Below are positions 17,937-26,278 of a stretch of DNA of 37,100 bases, piece after piece (the stretch's first letter is position 1; each line of letters starts with the position of its first letter). The position numbers and the translations under genes are program-made. The notes under the pieces were generated by a model, which was given only the letters and a program-made list of their open reading frames with translations, made no database searches and was not told where the DNA came from. The DNA comes from Mycobacterium sp. 1165178.9 (GTDB lineage: Bacteria > Actinomycetota > Actinomycetes > Mycobacteriales > Mycobacteriaceae), in contig NZ_LZMB01000130.1 in NCBI RefSeq assembly GCF_001673555.1, positions 1 through 37,100 of the forward strand. Direction: 5' to 3'.

Positions 17937-17965
17937 AGAATACCGACTGCGGTGGCAACCACCAA
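17937..17965 (-). promoter_or_regulatory. Candidate rpmB promoter
   Basis: On the minus strand TTGGTG (17965-17960) and TATTCT (17942-17937) are 17 nt apart, a good SigA-type pair, giving a leader of about 65 nt before the rpmB ATG. The rest of the 17866-18246 gap holds no gene I can support; TAGGAT at 18091-18096 could be a -10 element for the rightward gene. Confidence 0.5.
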
Positions 17966-18246
17966 AACGGTCATCCTGCAGGTTACGTGCGGTCAGGCCG
18001 GGTCAGCTGTGTGCTGGAGCCCTCGGCGGCGTCGGCATGCAGTCGATCACAGTTACCCGTCGCGTCGGGGTTGCAGGGCTGAACCGCCGCTAGGATGGCG
18101 TCGCCGCCGAGGGTAGGCGCGTTCCCGTATCAGGCGTGGACGGCGCCGGTCATGGCTGAAGTCTTCTTCCCGGTGGTGCCGGCCCGCGCGGAGCTGCGGA
18201 TGAGGCTGGGAAGCAAATTTCGGCAGGCTTGAGGGGAGTGCGCGGA

Positions 18247-18987
18247 GTGTTTGCGCGCGCCGAGAACACCGCTGGCTCCGCCCGCGTCGAAAACCGGCGG
18301 GGCCGTCCGGCGGGCGTACGACGGTTGGCATCGCGGTTGCGACGGGTCGCGACAGCTTATCTGGTGGTGACGGCGCTGGGCAGCGTCGCAATCGGTGGCA
18401 CCTCGGGTAACACCCCGGCCGGCGACTTCGGGCCGGGGCCGAAAGCGTCGTGGTCCGGTCGAGCCGGCGCCGCAGCGTCTTGGTGGCAGCCCGATGGTCG
18501 TCGCGCTGCGGTGCCCGTGCCCGCCGCCGCCCCGCGTGGGATCCAGCTGCGGGAGGTGGCTTTCGACGGCCGAGGAGCGTGGCCGGACGGTCCGGACGCG
18601 GTCCGCGGCTACCTGGAAGAGGCACTTACGCGGATAGGGATTACCGAGGCGCCGGCCCGCGGCCGTTGGATCGAGGGAATGATGACCATCGCCGATCACG
18701 AGGCTCAGTTTCACTCGAATGCCATCAACCTCTCGGACAGCAACGCCTACGGGCCGCCCCAGCTCGACGGGGGCCCGCTACACGCAACCCGTGGTCCCTG
18801 GCAGGTGATGCCGGATACTTTCGCGGCTTTTCACCAAGCGGGCACGTCGAACTCGGCATGGGACCCGGTGGCCGCCGCGTGCGCGTCGATCAACTATCAG
18901 ATGAGTCGCTACGGGGTGAGCCGCGACGGAAGCAATCAGCGCATGCTCGTCGGGCAGGCCAATCCCGGTACCAGGCAGGGCTATTAG
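18247..18987 (+). CDS. Exported transglycosylase-like (lysozyme-fold) protein
   Basis: Likely a cell-wall-active protein. The product is 246 residues from GTG 18247. An Arg-rich N-terminus and the hydrophobic VATAYLVVTALGSVAIGG suggest a signal peptide or anchor. The C-terminal half resembles an SLT-type lysozyme fold: WIEGMMTIADHEAQFHSNAIN, with a Glu in the usual catalytic position, then GPWQVMPDTFAAF and AACASINYQMSRYG. Enzymatic activity is inferred, not shown. Start choice is weak: TTG 18229 and GTG 18238 are in frame; AGGGGAG at 18232-18238 is 8 nt from GTG 18247. I recognise no gene symbol. Confidence 0.75.
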   Translation: MFARAENTAGSARVENRRGRPAGVRRLASRLRRVATAYLVVTALGSVAIGGTSGNTPAGDFGPGPKASWSGRAGAAASWWQPDGRRAAVPVPAAAPRGIQLREVAFDGRGAWPDGPDAVRGYLEEALTRIGITEAPARGRWIEGMMTIADHEAQFHSNAINLSDSNAYGPPQLDGGPLHATRGPWQVMPDTFAAFHQAGTSNSAWDPVAAACASINYQMSRYGVSRDGSNQRMLVGQANPGTRQGY

Positions 18988-19001
18988 GCCCGCCCGCGGT
19001 T

Positions 19002-19007
19002 TATCCT
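19002..19007 (+). promoter_or_regulatory. -10 element of a leaderless small ORF
   Basis: TATCCT fits TANNNT and ends 7 nt before the GTG at 19015, the spacing expected when the start codon is the first base of the transcript. No clear -35 is seen. Confidence 0.45.
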
Positions 19008-19014
19008 GACGAGA

Positions 19015-19095
19015 GTGAATGGCGTCGAGGACCACGTCGATTCGATGGATCTGATGCTTACCGCTCAGGCTCTCGCAACGGCGCCGAGCAACTGA
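19015..19095 (+). CDS. Possible leaderless 26-residue upstream ORF
   Basis: GTG-initiated ORF of 26 codons (begins MNGVEDH, ends TAPSN) with no ribosome site but a well-placed TATCCT -10. It ends 69 nt before the CTG start of the FakA-like gene and lies in the same frame. It may be a leader peptide that tunes translation of the downstream gene, as is common for mycobacterial leaderless small ORFs, or it may be chance. No function is assigned. Confidence 0.35.
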   Translation: MNGVEDHVDSMDLMLTAQALATAPSN

Positions 19096-19164
19096 AGGCG
19101 GCGGCTCCATCGCACGGCTACGCTGGCGCCCACCCCGGAACTGTCGCGGAGGAGGTGGGTCACC

Positions 19165-20868
19165 CTGGGCACTGCTGACACGTCGCAGGATCGTCTCCTG
19201 GACGCGATCACCCTGCGCGACTGGGCGCACACCGCCGTCAGCGACCTGATCACGCACATCGACGAGATCAACCGGCTCAACGTCTTCCCCGTCGCCGACT
19301 CCGATACCGGCGCCAACATGCTGTTCACTATGCGTTCGGCGCTGGCCGAGGCCAAGGTGGGCGCCGGCGCGGACGGCGGCTCGACTTGCGCGGCGCGGGC
19401 CGCCGCGGCACTGTCGGCCGGCGCCCTGAACGGGGCGCGCGGCAATTCCGGGGTCATCCTGTCGCAGATCCTGCGCGGCGTCGCCGACGACACCGTGGCC
19501 GCCGCGGCCGACGCCGGGGGTGAGCTGCCCCACATCGACGTCGTCGTCCTGGGTGCCGCGCTGCAGCGCGGCGTGGAGCTGGTGATCAGCTCGATGGGCG
19601 GCGAGGAGGTCCCCGGGACCATCGTGTCGGTGCTGCGGGCGGCCGCGAACGCCGTCGCGCAGTGCGCCGGAGCCGGGGACGGACTGGTGGCGGCGATCAT
19701 CGCCGCCGGCGACGCGGCGGTGGTCGCCCTGGAGAAGACCCCCGAACAACTCGACGTGCTCGCCGACGCCGGCGCCGTGGATGCCGGCGGGCGGGGTCTG
19801 CTGGTCCTGCTGGACGCGCTGCGGTCCACCATCACCGGGCAGGCGCCGGCCCGCGCGGTGTACGAGCTGACGCCGCGAGCTCAGCCGCCGGCTGCGTCCG
19901 CGCAGCGCCCCGAGCCCCAGTTCGAGGTCATGTACCGGCTGGACGGCTGCGAGCCCACGGCGGCGGACACGCTGCGCGACCGACTGGGTGAGTTGGGTGA
20001 CTCGGTCGGCATCGCGTCCGCGCCGTCGTCGGCGCAGCGCACCTACTCGGTCCACGTGCACACCGACGACGCCGGCGCCGCCGTGGAGGCCGGGCTGGCG
20101 GTCGGGCGGCTCAGCCGCATCGTCATCTCGGCGTTGAGTTCCGGCACCCCCGGGCTGCCCGCAGGCGGGTGGACGCGGGAGCGTGCGGTGCTGGCGGTGG
20201 TCGACGGCGACGGCGCAGCTGACTTGTTCGCCGGCGAGGGTGCCTGCGTGCTGCAGCGGGACCCGGCCGTGCCCGATCCCGTCACCAATATCAGCGCGCA
20301 CCAGTTGATGCGGGCCGTCGTCGACACCGGCGCCGCCCAGGTGATGGTGCTGCCCAATGGCTACGTGCCGGCCGAGGAGTTGGTGGCCGGCTGCACCGCG
20401 GCCATCGGCTGGGGGATAGACGTGGTGCCGATCCCGACCGGGTCGATGGTGCAGGGGCTGGCCGCGCTGGCCGTGCACGAAACCGACCGGCAGGCGGTCG
20501 ACGACGGCTACACGATGGCCCGCGCCGCCGGCGCGGCGCGGCACGGCTCGGTGCGCATCGCCACCGAGAGCGCCATCACCTGGGCGGGCCGCTGCCGACC
20601 CGGCGACGGCCTGGGCATCGCGGGCGACGAGGTGCTGATCGTGGCCGCCGATGCGGTCGGGGCGGCGATCGGTCTGCTCGATCTCCTGCTGGCCTCCGGC
20701 GGCGACCTGGTGACGGTGCTGCTGGGTGCCGACATCGACTCCGACGGCGACGCGGGCGCGGTTACCGACCTCCTGGAAGAGCACATGCACGATCACCACC
20801 CCGGGACCGAATTGGTCACCTACCGCACCGGCCACCACGGGGACGCGCTGCTGATCGGGGTCGAGTAG
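19165..20868 (+). CDS. DAK2 / FakA-like kinase-family protein with CTG start
   Basis: Member of the DhaL-FakA family; in Firmicutes FakA phosphorylates fatty acids bound to FakB, while the role in mycobacteria is not established. The product is 567 residues. The DhaL domain shows NVFPVADSDTGANM (Mg-binding Asp45 and Asp47, numbered from the CTG) and NGARGNSGVILSQILRG; a middle domain and a C-terminal FakA-type domain follow. No ATG, GTG or TTG lies in frame between a TGA at 19093 and ATG 19318, and starting there would remove the metal-binding site. GGAGGAGGT (19148-19156) is 8 nt before CTG 19165. recG follows 2 nt after the stop. M. tuberculosis has this gene as two pieces (Rv2975c/Rv2974c, from memory). 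Confidence 0.85.
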   Translation: MGTADTSQDRLLDAITLRDWAHTAVSDLITHIDEINRLNVFPVADSDTGANMLFTMRSALAEAKVGAGADGGSTCAARAAAALSAGALNGARGNSGVILSQILRGVADDTVAAAADAGGELPHIDVVVLGAALQRGVELVISSMGGEEVPGTIVSVLRAAANAVAQCAGAGDGLVAAIIAAGDAAVVALEKTPEQLDVLADAGAVDAGGRGLLVLLDALRSTITGQAPARAVYELTPRAQPPAASAQRPEPQFEVMYRLDGCEPTAADTLRDRLGELGDSVGIASAPSSAQRTYSVHVHTDDAGAAVEAGLAVGRLSRIVISALSSGTPGLPAGGWTRERAVLAVVDGDGAADLFAGEGACVLQRDPAVPDPVTNISAHQLMRAVVDTGAAQVMVLPNGYVPAEELVAGCTAAIGWGIDVVPIPTGSMVQGLAALAVHETDRQAVDDGYTMARAAGAARHGSVRIATESAITWAGRCRPGDGLGIAGDEVLIVAADAVGAAIGLLDLLLASGGDLVTVLLGADIDSDGDAGAVTDLLEEHMHDHHPGTELVTYRTGHHGDALLIGVE

Positions 20869-20870
20869 CG

Positions 20871-23090
20871 ATGGTGTCGCTGAGCGACCGGCTGGACTTC
20901 GTCGTGGGCGCCAAGGCCGCCGATTCGCTCGACGAGGTGTTCGGCATCCGCACGGTCGACGCCCTGTTGCGCCACTACCCGCGCAGCTACACCGAGGGCG
21001 CGACGCGGTGGGAAGCCGACGGCGAGCGACCCGAAACGGGCGAGCACATCACCATCATCGACACGATCGCCGAAACCAAGACATTCCCGATGAAGAAGAC
21101 GCCGAAGAAGTTGTGCCATCGCATCACCCTCGGCGCCGGGCGCAATAAGGTGACCGCGACGTTCTTCAACGCGAATTACCTGAAAAAGGACCTGACCAAG
21201 GGCGCCAAGGTGATGCTCTCCGGCGAGGTCGGATTCTTCAACAACGTCATGCAGCTGACCCACCCGGCGTTCCTCATCCTCGACTCGCCGGATGGACGCA
21301 ACCGCGGGACCCGATCTTTGAAGAACATCGCCAATGCCTCGGGTGCGACCAGCGGCGAAGAACTCTTGGACGCCTACGAACGCCACTTCTTCCCGATCTA
21401 TCCGGCCAGCACGAAAATGCAGAGCTGGGACATCTTTTCGTGCGTGCGCCAGGTGCTCGACGTGCTCGACCCGGTGCCGGATCCGCTGCCCGAAGGCCTG
21501 CGCGCGAAACTCGGCCTGGTCACTGAAGACGAGGCGTTGCGCGACATCCATCTGGCCGAGAGCGAGCCCCGGCGCCAGCGGGCCCGCGAGCGCCTGACCT
21601 TCGACGAAGCCGTCGGCTTGCAGTGGGCGCTGGTGGGCCGCCGTCACGGCGAGCTGTCGGAGTCGGGGCCCTCGGCGCCGCCGCGTCCGGATGGCTTGGC
21701 CGCAGAACTGTTGGCGCGCTTACCATTCGAGCTGACCGCGGGGCAGCGCGAGGTGCTCGGGGTGCTGACCGACGGGCTCGCGGCGACCCGCCCGCTGAAT
21801 CGTCTGCTGCAGGGTGAGGTCGGCTCCGGCAAGACGATCGTCTCCGTGCTGGCGATGCTGCAGATGGTCGACGCCGGATATCAGTGCGCGCTGCTGGCTC
21901 CAACGGAAGTGCTTGCGGCCCAACATCTCCGGTCGATTCGCGATGTGCTCGGTCCGCTGGCGACGGCGGGCCAGCTGGGCGGCGCGGACAACGGCACCCG
22001 GCTGGCAATGCTGACTGGCTCGATGACCGCCGCCCAGAAAAAACAGATCCGCGCCGAGATCGTTGGCGGCGAGGTCGGCATCGTCGTCGGCACTCATGCG
22101 CTGCTGCAGGACGCGGTGGAATTCGACAACCTGGGCATGGTGGTGGTCGACGAACAGCACCGCTTCGGTGTGGAGCAGCGAGACCAGTTGCGGGCCAAGG
22201 CTCGTCCCGGGGTGACGCCGCACCTGCTGGTGATGACGGCGACACCCATTCCGCGCACCGTAGCGCTCACCGTGTACGGGGACCTGGAAACCTCGACGCT
22301 GCGCGAACTTCCGCGCGGCCGCCAGCCGATCACCAGCAATGTCATCTTCGTCAAGGACAAGCCCGCGTGGCTGAGCCGGGCCTGGCAGCGCATCACCGAG
22401 GAGGTGGCCGCCGGACGCCAGGCCTATGTGGTGGCGCCGCGCATCGACGAAAGCGACGACCCGGGGGATCGGGAGCCTAACGCCAAGGCGCCGGAGACCG
22501 CCGAGGGCCTGTACGCCCGGCTGCGCTCCGGTGAGCTGGCGAGTCTGCGGCTGGGCCTGATGCACGGGCGGCTGTCGGCCGAGGAGAAGGACGCCGCTAT
22601 GGCGGCCTTTCGGGCCGGCGAGGTCGACGTGCTGGTGTGCACCACCGTCATCGAGGTGGGCGTCGACGTCCCCAATGCCACCGTGATGTTGGTGATGGAC
22701 GCCGACCGGTTCGGGATCAGTCAGTTGCATCAGCTGCGCGGCCGGATCGGCCGAGGCCAGCATCCCAGCCTGTGCCTGTTCGCCAGCTGGTCCGCGCCGA
22801 ACTCGTCGGCAGGCCGGCGGCTGCGCGCGGTGGCCGAGACGCTGGACGGCTTCGTCCTGGCCGATCTCGACCTCAAGGAACGTCGGGAGGGAGATGTCTT
22901 GGGCCGCAACCAGTCCGGTAAGGCGATCACGTTAAGGCTGCTGTCCCTGGCCGACCATCAGGAGTTCATCGAGGCGGCGCGGGATTTCTGCGTGCAGGCC
23001 TACACCGACGACCGCTCGAACCCCGACCTGGCCGTGCTGGCCGCACGATTCACCGACACCGACCGCATCGAATACTTGGACAAGTCGTGA
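20871..23090 (+). CDS. recG: ATP-dependent DNA helicase RecG
   Basis: Branch-migration helicase that reverses stalled forks and processes Holliday junctions. The product is 739 residues, normal for mycobacteria. An N-terminal wedge/OB region (KVMLSGEVGFFNNVMQLTHP) binds junction arms. The helicase core has LLQGEVGSGKT (Walker A), VVVDEQHRFGVEQR (DEQH box), MTATPIPRT (motif III), and VCTTVIEVGVDVPNA and QLRGRIGRG (motifs V and VI), ending in the RecG-specific C-terminus. The ATG is 2 nt after the FakA-like stop and the end overlaps the HNH gene by 4 nt, so the three are one transcription unit. Confidence 0.97.
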   Translation: MVSLSDRLDFVVGAKAADSLDEVFGIRTVDALLRHYPRSYTEGATRWEADGERPETGEHITIIDTIAETKTFPMKKTPKKLCHRITLGAGRNKVTATFFNANYLKKDLTKGAKVMLSGEVGFFNNVMQLTHPAFLILDSPDGRNRGTRSLKNIANASGATSGEELLDAYERHFFPIYPASTKMQSWDIFSCVRQVLDVLDPVPDPLPEGLRAKLGLVTEDEALRDIHLAESEPRRQRARERLTFDEAVGLQWALVGRRHGELSESGPSAPPRPDGLAAELLARLPFELTAGQREVLGVLTDGLAATRPLNRLLQGEVGSGKTIVSVLAMLQMVDAGYQCALLAPTEVLAAQHLRSIRDVLGPLATAGQLGGADNGTRLAMLTGSMTAAQKKQIRAEIVGGEVGIVVGTHALLQDAVEFDNLGMVVVDEQHRFGVEQRDQLRAKARPGVTPHLLVMTATPIPRTVALTVYGDLETSTLRELPRGRQPITSNVIFVKDKPAWLSRAWQRITEEVAAGRQAYVVAPRIDESDDPGDREPNAKAPETAEGLYARLRSGELASLRLGLMHGRLSAEEKDAAMAAFRAGEVDVLVCTTVIEVGVDVPNATVMLVMDADRFGISQLHQLRGRIGRGQHPSLCLFASWSAPNSSAGRRLRAVAETLDGFVLADLDLKERREGDVLGRNQSGKAITLRLLSLADHQEFIEAARDFCVQAYTDDRSNPDLAVLAARFTDTDRIEYLDKS

Positions 23091-23800
23091 ACCGCAGAGT
23101 GCTGCTATGGCTGGCCGCGGCGGCGGCGCTCGCCCTGCTGGTGGCCTACCAGACGGTGGGATCCTCGAGCGCGCGGCATTCCGCCGAATACGCCGCGCGC
23201 GCTGACGTTCCGACGGTCCTGCCCGGCACCGATGTGCTCGGGGGCATCGCCGTCGTGGCGCTGCGCCAGCACCGCTATGACTACCTGCGGTCGGCCTTCG
23301 GCGACGCCTGGGACGACGACAACGACGCCCCGATGGGACACAACGGATGCGACACCCGCGACGACATCCTCAACCGCGACCTCGTCGACAAGACCTACGT
23401 GTCGGTCAAACGGTGTCCGGACGCCGTGGCCACCGGCACGTTGCTCGATCCCTACACCAACAAGACCATCGCGTTCCAGCGCGGCCCGAAGGTCGGCGAA
23501 TCCGTTCAGATCGACCACATCGTGCCGCTCGCCTACGCCTGGGACATGGGCGCCTACGGCTGGCCCGCCCTCGAGCGGCTGCGCTTCGCCAACGATCCCG
23601 CCAACCTGCTGGCCGTCGACGGGCAGGCCAATCAGGACAAGGGCGATTCGGCGCCGGCGCAGTGGATGCCGCCGAACGTGGCGTTCGCATGTCAGTACGC
23701 CATGCAGTTCATCGCGGTGCTGCGCGGTTACTCGTTGCCGGTGGACCTGGCGTCGACCGGCGTGCTGCGTCAGGCCGCGGCGACCTGCCCGGTGGGGTAG
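23087..23800 (+). CDS. Exported HNH endonuclease-like protein
   Basis: Predicted secreted or membrane-anchored nuclease (Rv2972c-like). The product is 237 residues. Residues 1-28 carry a hydrophobic stretch (VLLWLAAAAALALLVAYQTV) after two Arg, a signal or anchor. The HNH core is IDHIVPLAYAWDMGA followed by ANLLAVDGQANQDKGD, the layout of the DUF1524/GmrSD C-terminal-like HNH group. Cysteines in HNGCD, VKRCPD, FACQY and ATCPVG may form disulfides, in line with export. GTG overlaps the recG stop (GTGA). Substrate unknown. Confidence 0.87.
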   Translation: MNRRVLLWLAAAAALALLVAYQTVGSSSARHSAEYAARADVPTVLPGTDVLGGIAVVALRQHRYDYLRSAFGDAWDDDNDAPMGHNGCDTRDDILNRDLVDKTYVSVKRCPDAVATGTLLDPYTNKTIAFQRGPKVGESVQIDHIVPLAYAWDMGAYGWPALERLRFANDPANLLAVDGQANQDKGDSAPAQWMPPNVAFACQYAMQFIAVLRGYSLPVDLASTGVLRQAAATCPVG

Positions 23801-23804
23801 CGGG

Positions 23805-24659
23805 TTACGACCCTTCGTAGGTCTCCGGGTCCGGGCGCAGCCGAGTGCCGTCGTTGAGCGCGTTGATCGTGTCCATGTGCTCGTCGGCCAGCTCGAAGTC
23901 GAACACGTCCAAGTTGGACCCGATGTGCTCGGGATTGGCGGACCGGAAGACGACCGCATTGCCCAGCTGCAGGTTCCACCGCAGCAACACCTGCGATGCG
24001 GTCTTGCCGTATTCGCCGGCGACCGAATTGACCGTCGGGTTGTCGTTCAGCTTGCCCAGCGCCAACGGCGTGTAGGACTGGGTCAGGACGTTGTGCTCGG
24101 CGTTGGTCTTTCGCAGCGCTTCCTGGTTGAGCAGCGGATGCAGCTCGATCTGGTTGACCGCCGGGGTGACGAACGTGAGATCGATGACCGTCGTGAGGTG
24201 CTCGTCGGTGAAATTGGAGACGCCGATCGAGCGGGCCTGACCCTCCGCGCGGGACTGGATCATGCCGCCGAAGGAGTTCACGTACGTCCCCAGCGACGGG
24301 GCCGGCCAGTGGATCAGATAGAGGTCGACGTAATCCAGCCCGAGGCGCTCGAGGCTGGCGTTGCACGCGTCCATCGCCCCCTTGAAACCCTGGTCAGGAG
24401 TGGCCAGCTTGGTGGTGACGAACAGCTCGGCGCGGGGAATCCCGGAGGCGGCGATCGCGCGCCCGACGGCGGCTTCATTCCCGTAGACGGCGGCGGTGTC
24501 GATCAGCCGGCAGCCGATCTCCAGCGCAGCCGACACCGCGCGTTCCGTCTCGTCATCCGACAATTCCGCAACACCCAAACCGAGGGCCGGGATCGTGTTT
24601 TCGTCGTTGAGAGCGATTGAGGGTGAGGCGGAGCCCGACTCGCCGGCCAATTCATTCAC
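23805..24659 (-). CDS. Aldo/keto reductase
   Basis: NADPH-dependent AKR (Rv2971-like), cytoplasmic; such enzymes reduce reactive carbonyls such as methylglyoxal. The product is 284 residues. The catalytic tetrad is visible: Asp and Tyr in [11 protein letters not shown], Lys in VTTKLA, His in YLIHWP. NQIELHP and the cofactor segment [20 protein letters not shown] (usually VIPKS) follow. The start is GTG with a weak ribosome site. It converges with the HNH gene (4-nt gap). A degraded second AKR lies directly upstream on the same strand. Confidence 0.93.
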   Translation of the reverse strand: MNELAGESGSASPSIALNDENTIPALGLGVAELSDDETERAVSAALEIGCRLIDTAAVYGNEAAVGRAIAASGIPRAELFVTTKLATPDQGFKGAMDACNASLERLGLDYVDLYLIHWPAPSLGTYVNSFGGMIQSRAEGQARSIGVSNFTDEHLTTVIDLTFVTPAVNQIELHPLLNQEALRKTNAEHNVLTQSYTPLALGKLNDNPTVNSVAGEYGKTASQVLLRWNLQLGNAVVFRSANPEHIGSNLDVFDFELADEHMDTINALNDGTRLRPDPETYEGS

Positions 24660-24715
24660 CTGCCTGTGAAATTGAAGGTTCGAGATTGTGCACCGAGCCG
24701 GTTTCCGTCATCGAG

Positions 24716-24880
24716 CTACAGGTCGACGCCGTTCGGCGCCGAGTTCGAGGCGCTCAGTTCGATATCGAACACGTCGAAGTTGCTCGCAATCCGATGAAAG
24801 CTCACCGACTTGGGGACCACGATATTACCGAGTCTGTAAAGGCAACCTAATCAACACCTGGACGGGTGTCTATGCGTGGC
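24716..24880 (-). pseudogene. C-terminal remnant of a second aldo/keto reductase
   Basis: On the minus strand the DNA reads HA-stop-TPVQVLIRLPLQ, then after one extra base LGNIVVPKSVSFHRIASNFDV and FDIELSA, ending at TAG 24718-24716. This matches the end of an AKR (HGKTPAQVVLRW..QLGN..VPKS) and is close to the neighbouring intact gene without being a copy of it. The in-frame TAG replaces the Lys of GKT, and a single inserted A after the Gln codon breaks the frame. Only about 50 codons remain. The rest of the 24660-25058 gap holds no gene I can support. Confidence 0.8.
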
Positions 24881-24981
24881 GTCGGCCCCGGGCGGGCCAC
24901 CCCGTACAGTTAGTCGCCGATAGGCCGGTGACCGACGGCAGCGTTGACCGCCCGTTTGGTGGCCGCCGGGGCCGGTAAGCC

Positions 24982-25011
24982 TTGACAGGCGATGGGCGGC
25001 GGGAGCAATAA
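24982..25011 (+). promoter_or_regulatory. Candidate lipN promoter
   Basis: A perfect TTGACA (24982-24987) is followed 18 nt later by a poor -10 (CAATAA, 25006-25011). It would give a leader of about 40 nt before lipN. The -10 is weak. Confidence 0.35.
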
Positions 25012-25058
25012 CCGTTCGTCGTCGAGCGTTAGCACGTGTTGTCGTAAGGGGGTTGTTC

Positions 25059-26177
25059 ATGACCAGGCCTCTGTCAGGCGCGCCGGCAGTTCAGTTTGGA
25101 GCCGATCACGCGTCGGTGCCGCTGGCCAGTCGCATTCAGGGCGCCCTCACCAGTCTCGGGACCAAGGTCATCCCGTGGATCCCGACCGCGCTGCGGCGAG
25201 GCCTGGTCCGCAGTCGTTCGGTCATCATCGATGGCAACACGCTGGACCCGACCTTGCAGCTGATGTTGTCGGGCCTGCGCGCGGTCGGCATCGACGGGCT
25301 GGTCGTCGACGACGATGCGCACGCATCGCGCACCCAGCTGCGCGAGCAAATCGTGGGGTTGCCCGGCCCACAGATCCACGTCGACGTCGACGAGCTGTCG
25401 CTGCCCGGTCCGGCCGGCGGGATCGGGGCGCGGCACTACCGTCCGGCCGGTGGCGCGGCCGCACCTCTGCTGGTCTTCTATCACGGCGGCGGTTGGTCGA
25501 TCGGTGACCTGGACACTTATGACGCGCTGTGCCGGCTGATCTGTCGCGATGCCGGAATTCACGTGTTGTCGATCGATTACCGGTTGGCCCCCGAACATCC
25601 GGCCCCGGCCGCGATCGACGATGCTTACGCGGCGTTCACCTGGGCATATGAGCACGCCGGCGAGCTCGGCGCTGTTCCGGGGCGGGTCGCGGTCGGCGGG
25701 GACAGCGCCGGCGGCAACCTCGCCGCCGTCGTCAGCCAGATAGCGCGCGACGAGGGCGGCCCCGCGCCGGCGTTGCAATGGCTGATCTATCCGCGGACCG
25801 ATTTCACCGCGAAGAACCGGTCGCTGACTCTGTTCTCGCGCGGCTTCGTGCTCACCAAACGGGACATCGACTGGTTCGAATCCCAATATCTGCGGGGTTC
25901 GGGTTTGGACCGGACCGATCCGCGAGTGTCGCCGGCGCTGGCCGAATCGCTGACCGGACTGGCGCCCGCGCTGATCGCCGTCGCCGGGTTCGATCCGCTG
26001 CGCGACGAAGGCGAGAGCTACGCCGAGGCGCTGCGGGCCGCCGGGATCGCGGTGGACCTGCGGTACCTGGGTTCGCTGACGCATGGCTTCATCAATCTGT
26101 TCCCGCTGGGCGGTGACAGCATGGTGGCGACCAGCGAGCTGATTTCGGCGCTGCGCGCACACCTGAGCCGGGTTTGA
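25059..26177 (+). CDS. lipN: Alpha/beta hydrolase (hormone-sensitive lipase family), LipN-like
   Basis: Esterase/lipase of the HSL family. The product is 372 residues (M. tuberculosis LipN 376). The oxyanion motif YHGGGWSIGD, nucleophile GGDSAGGNLAA, Asp in FDPLRDEGE and His in LTHGF form a complete catalytic set. An N-terminal extension of about 80 residues with SRSVIIDGNTLDPTLQLMLS is shared with LipN. AAGGGGG (25046-25052) with a 6-nt spacer selects ATG 25059 over TTG 25053. It is divergent from the AKR locus; the DsbA-like gene follows after 101 nt. Confidence 0.93.
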   Translation: MTRPLSGAPAVQFGADHASVPLASRIQGALTSLGTKVIPWIPTALRRGLVRSRSVIIDGNTLDPTLQLMLSGLRAVGIDGLVVDDDAHASRTQLREQIVGLPGPQIHVDVDELSLPGPAGGIGARHYRPAGGAAAPLLVFYHGGGWSIGDLDTYDALCRLICRDAGIHVLSIDYRLAPEHPAPAAIDDAYAAFTWAYEHAGELGAVPGRVAVGGDSAGGNLAAVVSQIARDEGGPAPALQWLIYPRTDFTAKNRSLTLFSRGFVLTKRDIDWFESQYLRGSGLDRTDPRVSPALAESLTGLAPALIAVAGFDPLRDEGESYAEALRAAGIAVDLRYLGSLTHGFINLFPLGGDSMVATSELISALRAHLSRV

Positions 26178-26278
26178 TTGGTCGAGCCGCCGGCGCCGGT
26201 AACCTAGAGACGCTTTGTCCGATCGCTTTGTCCGCAAACGGGCAGACCGACAACTCGTACCGAAAGATCAGGGAACCT

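Noticed and set aside
18778..20838. A 686-codon open frame on the minus strand
   Set aside because: It is antisense to the FakA-like gene and the end of the transglycosylase-like gene, with low-complexity Arg/Gly/His-rich sequence and no domain.
24617..24850. A 77-codon plus-strand frame upstream of lipN
   Set aside because: It is the reverse of the aldo/keto reductase remnant; no start signal or domain.
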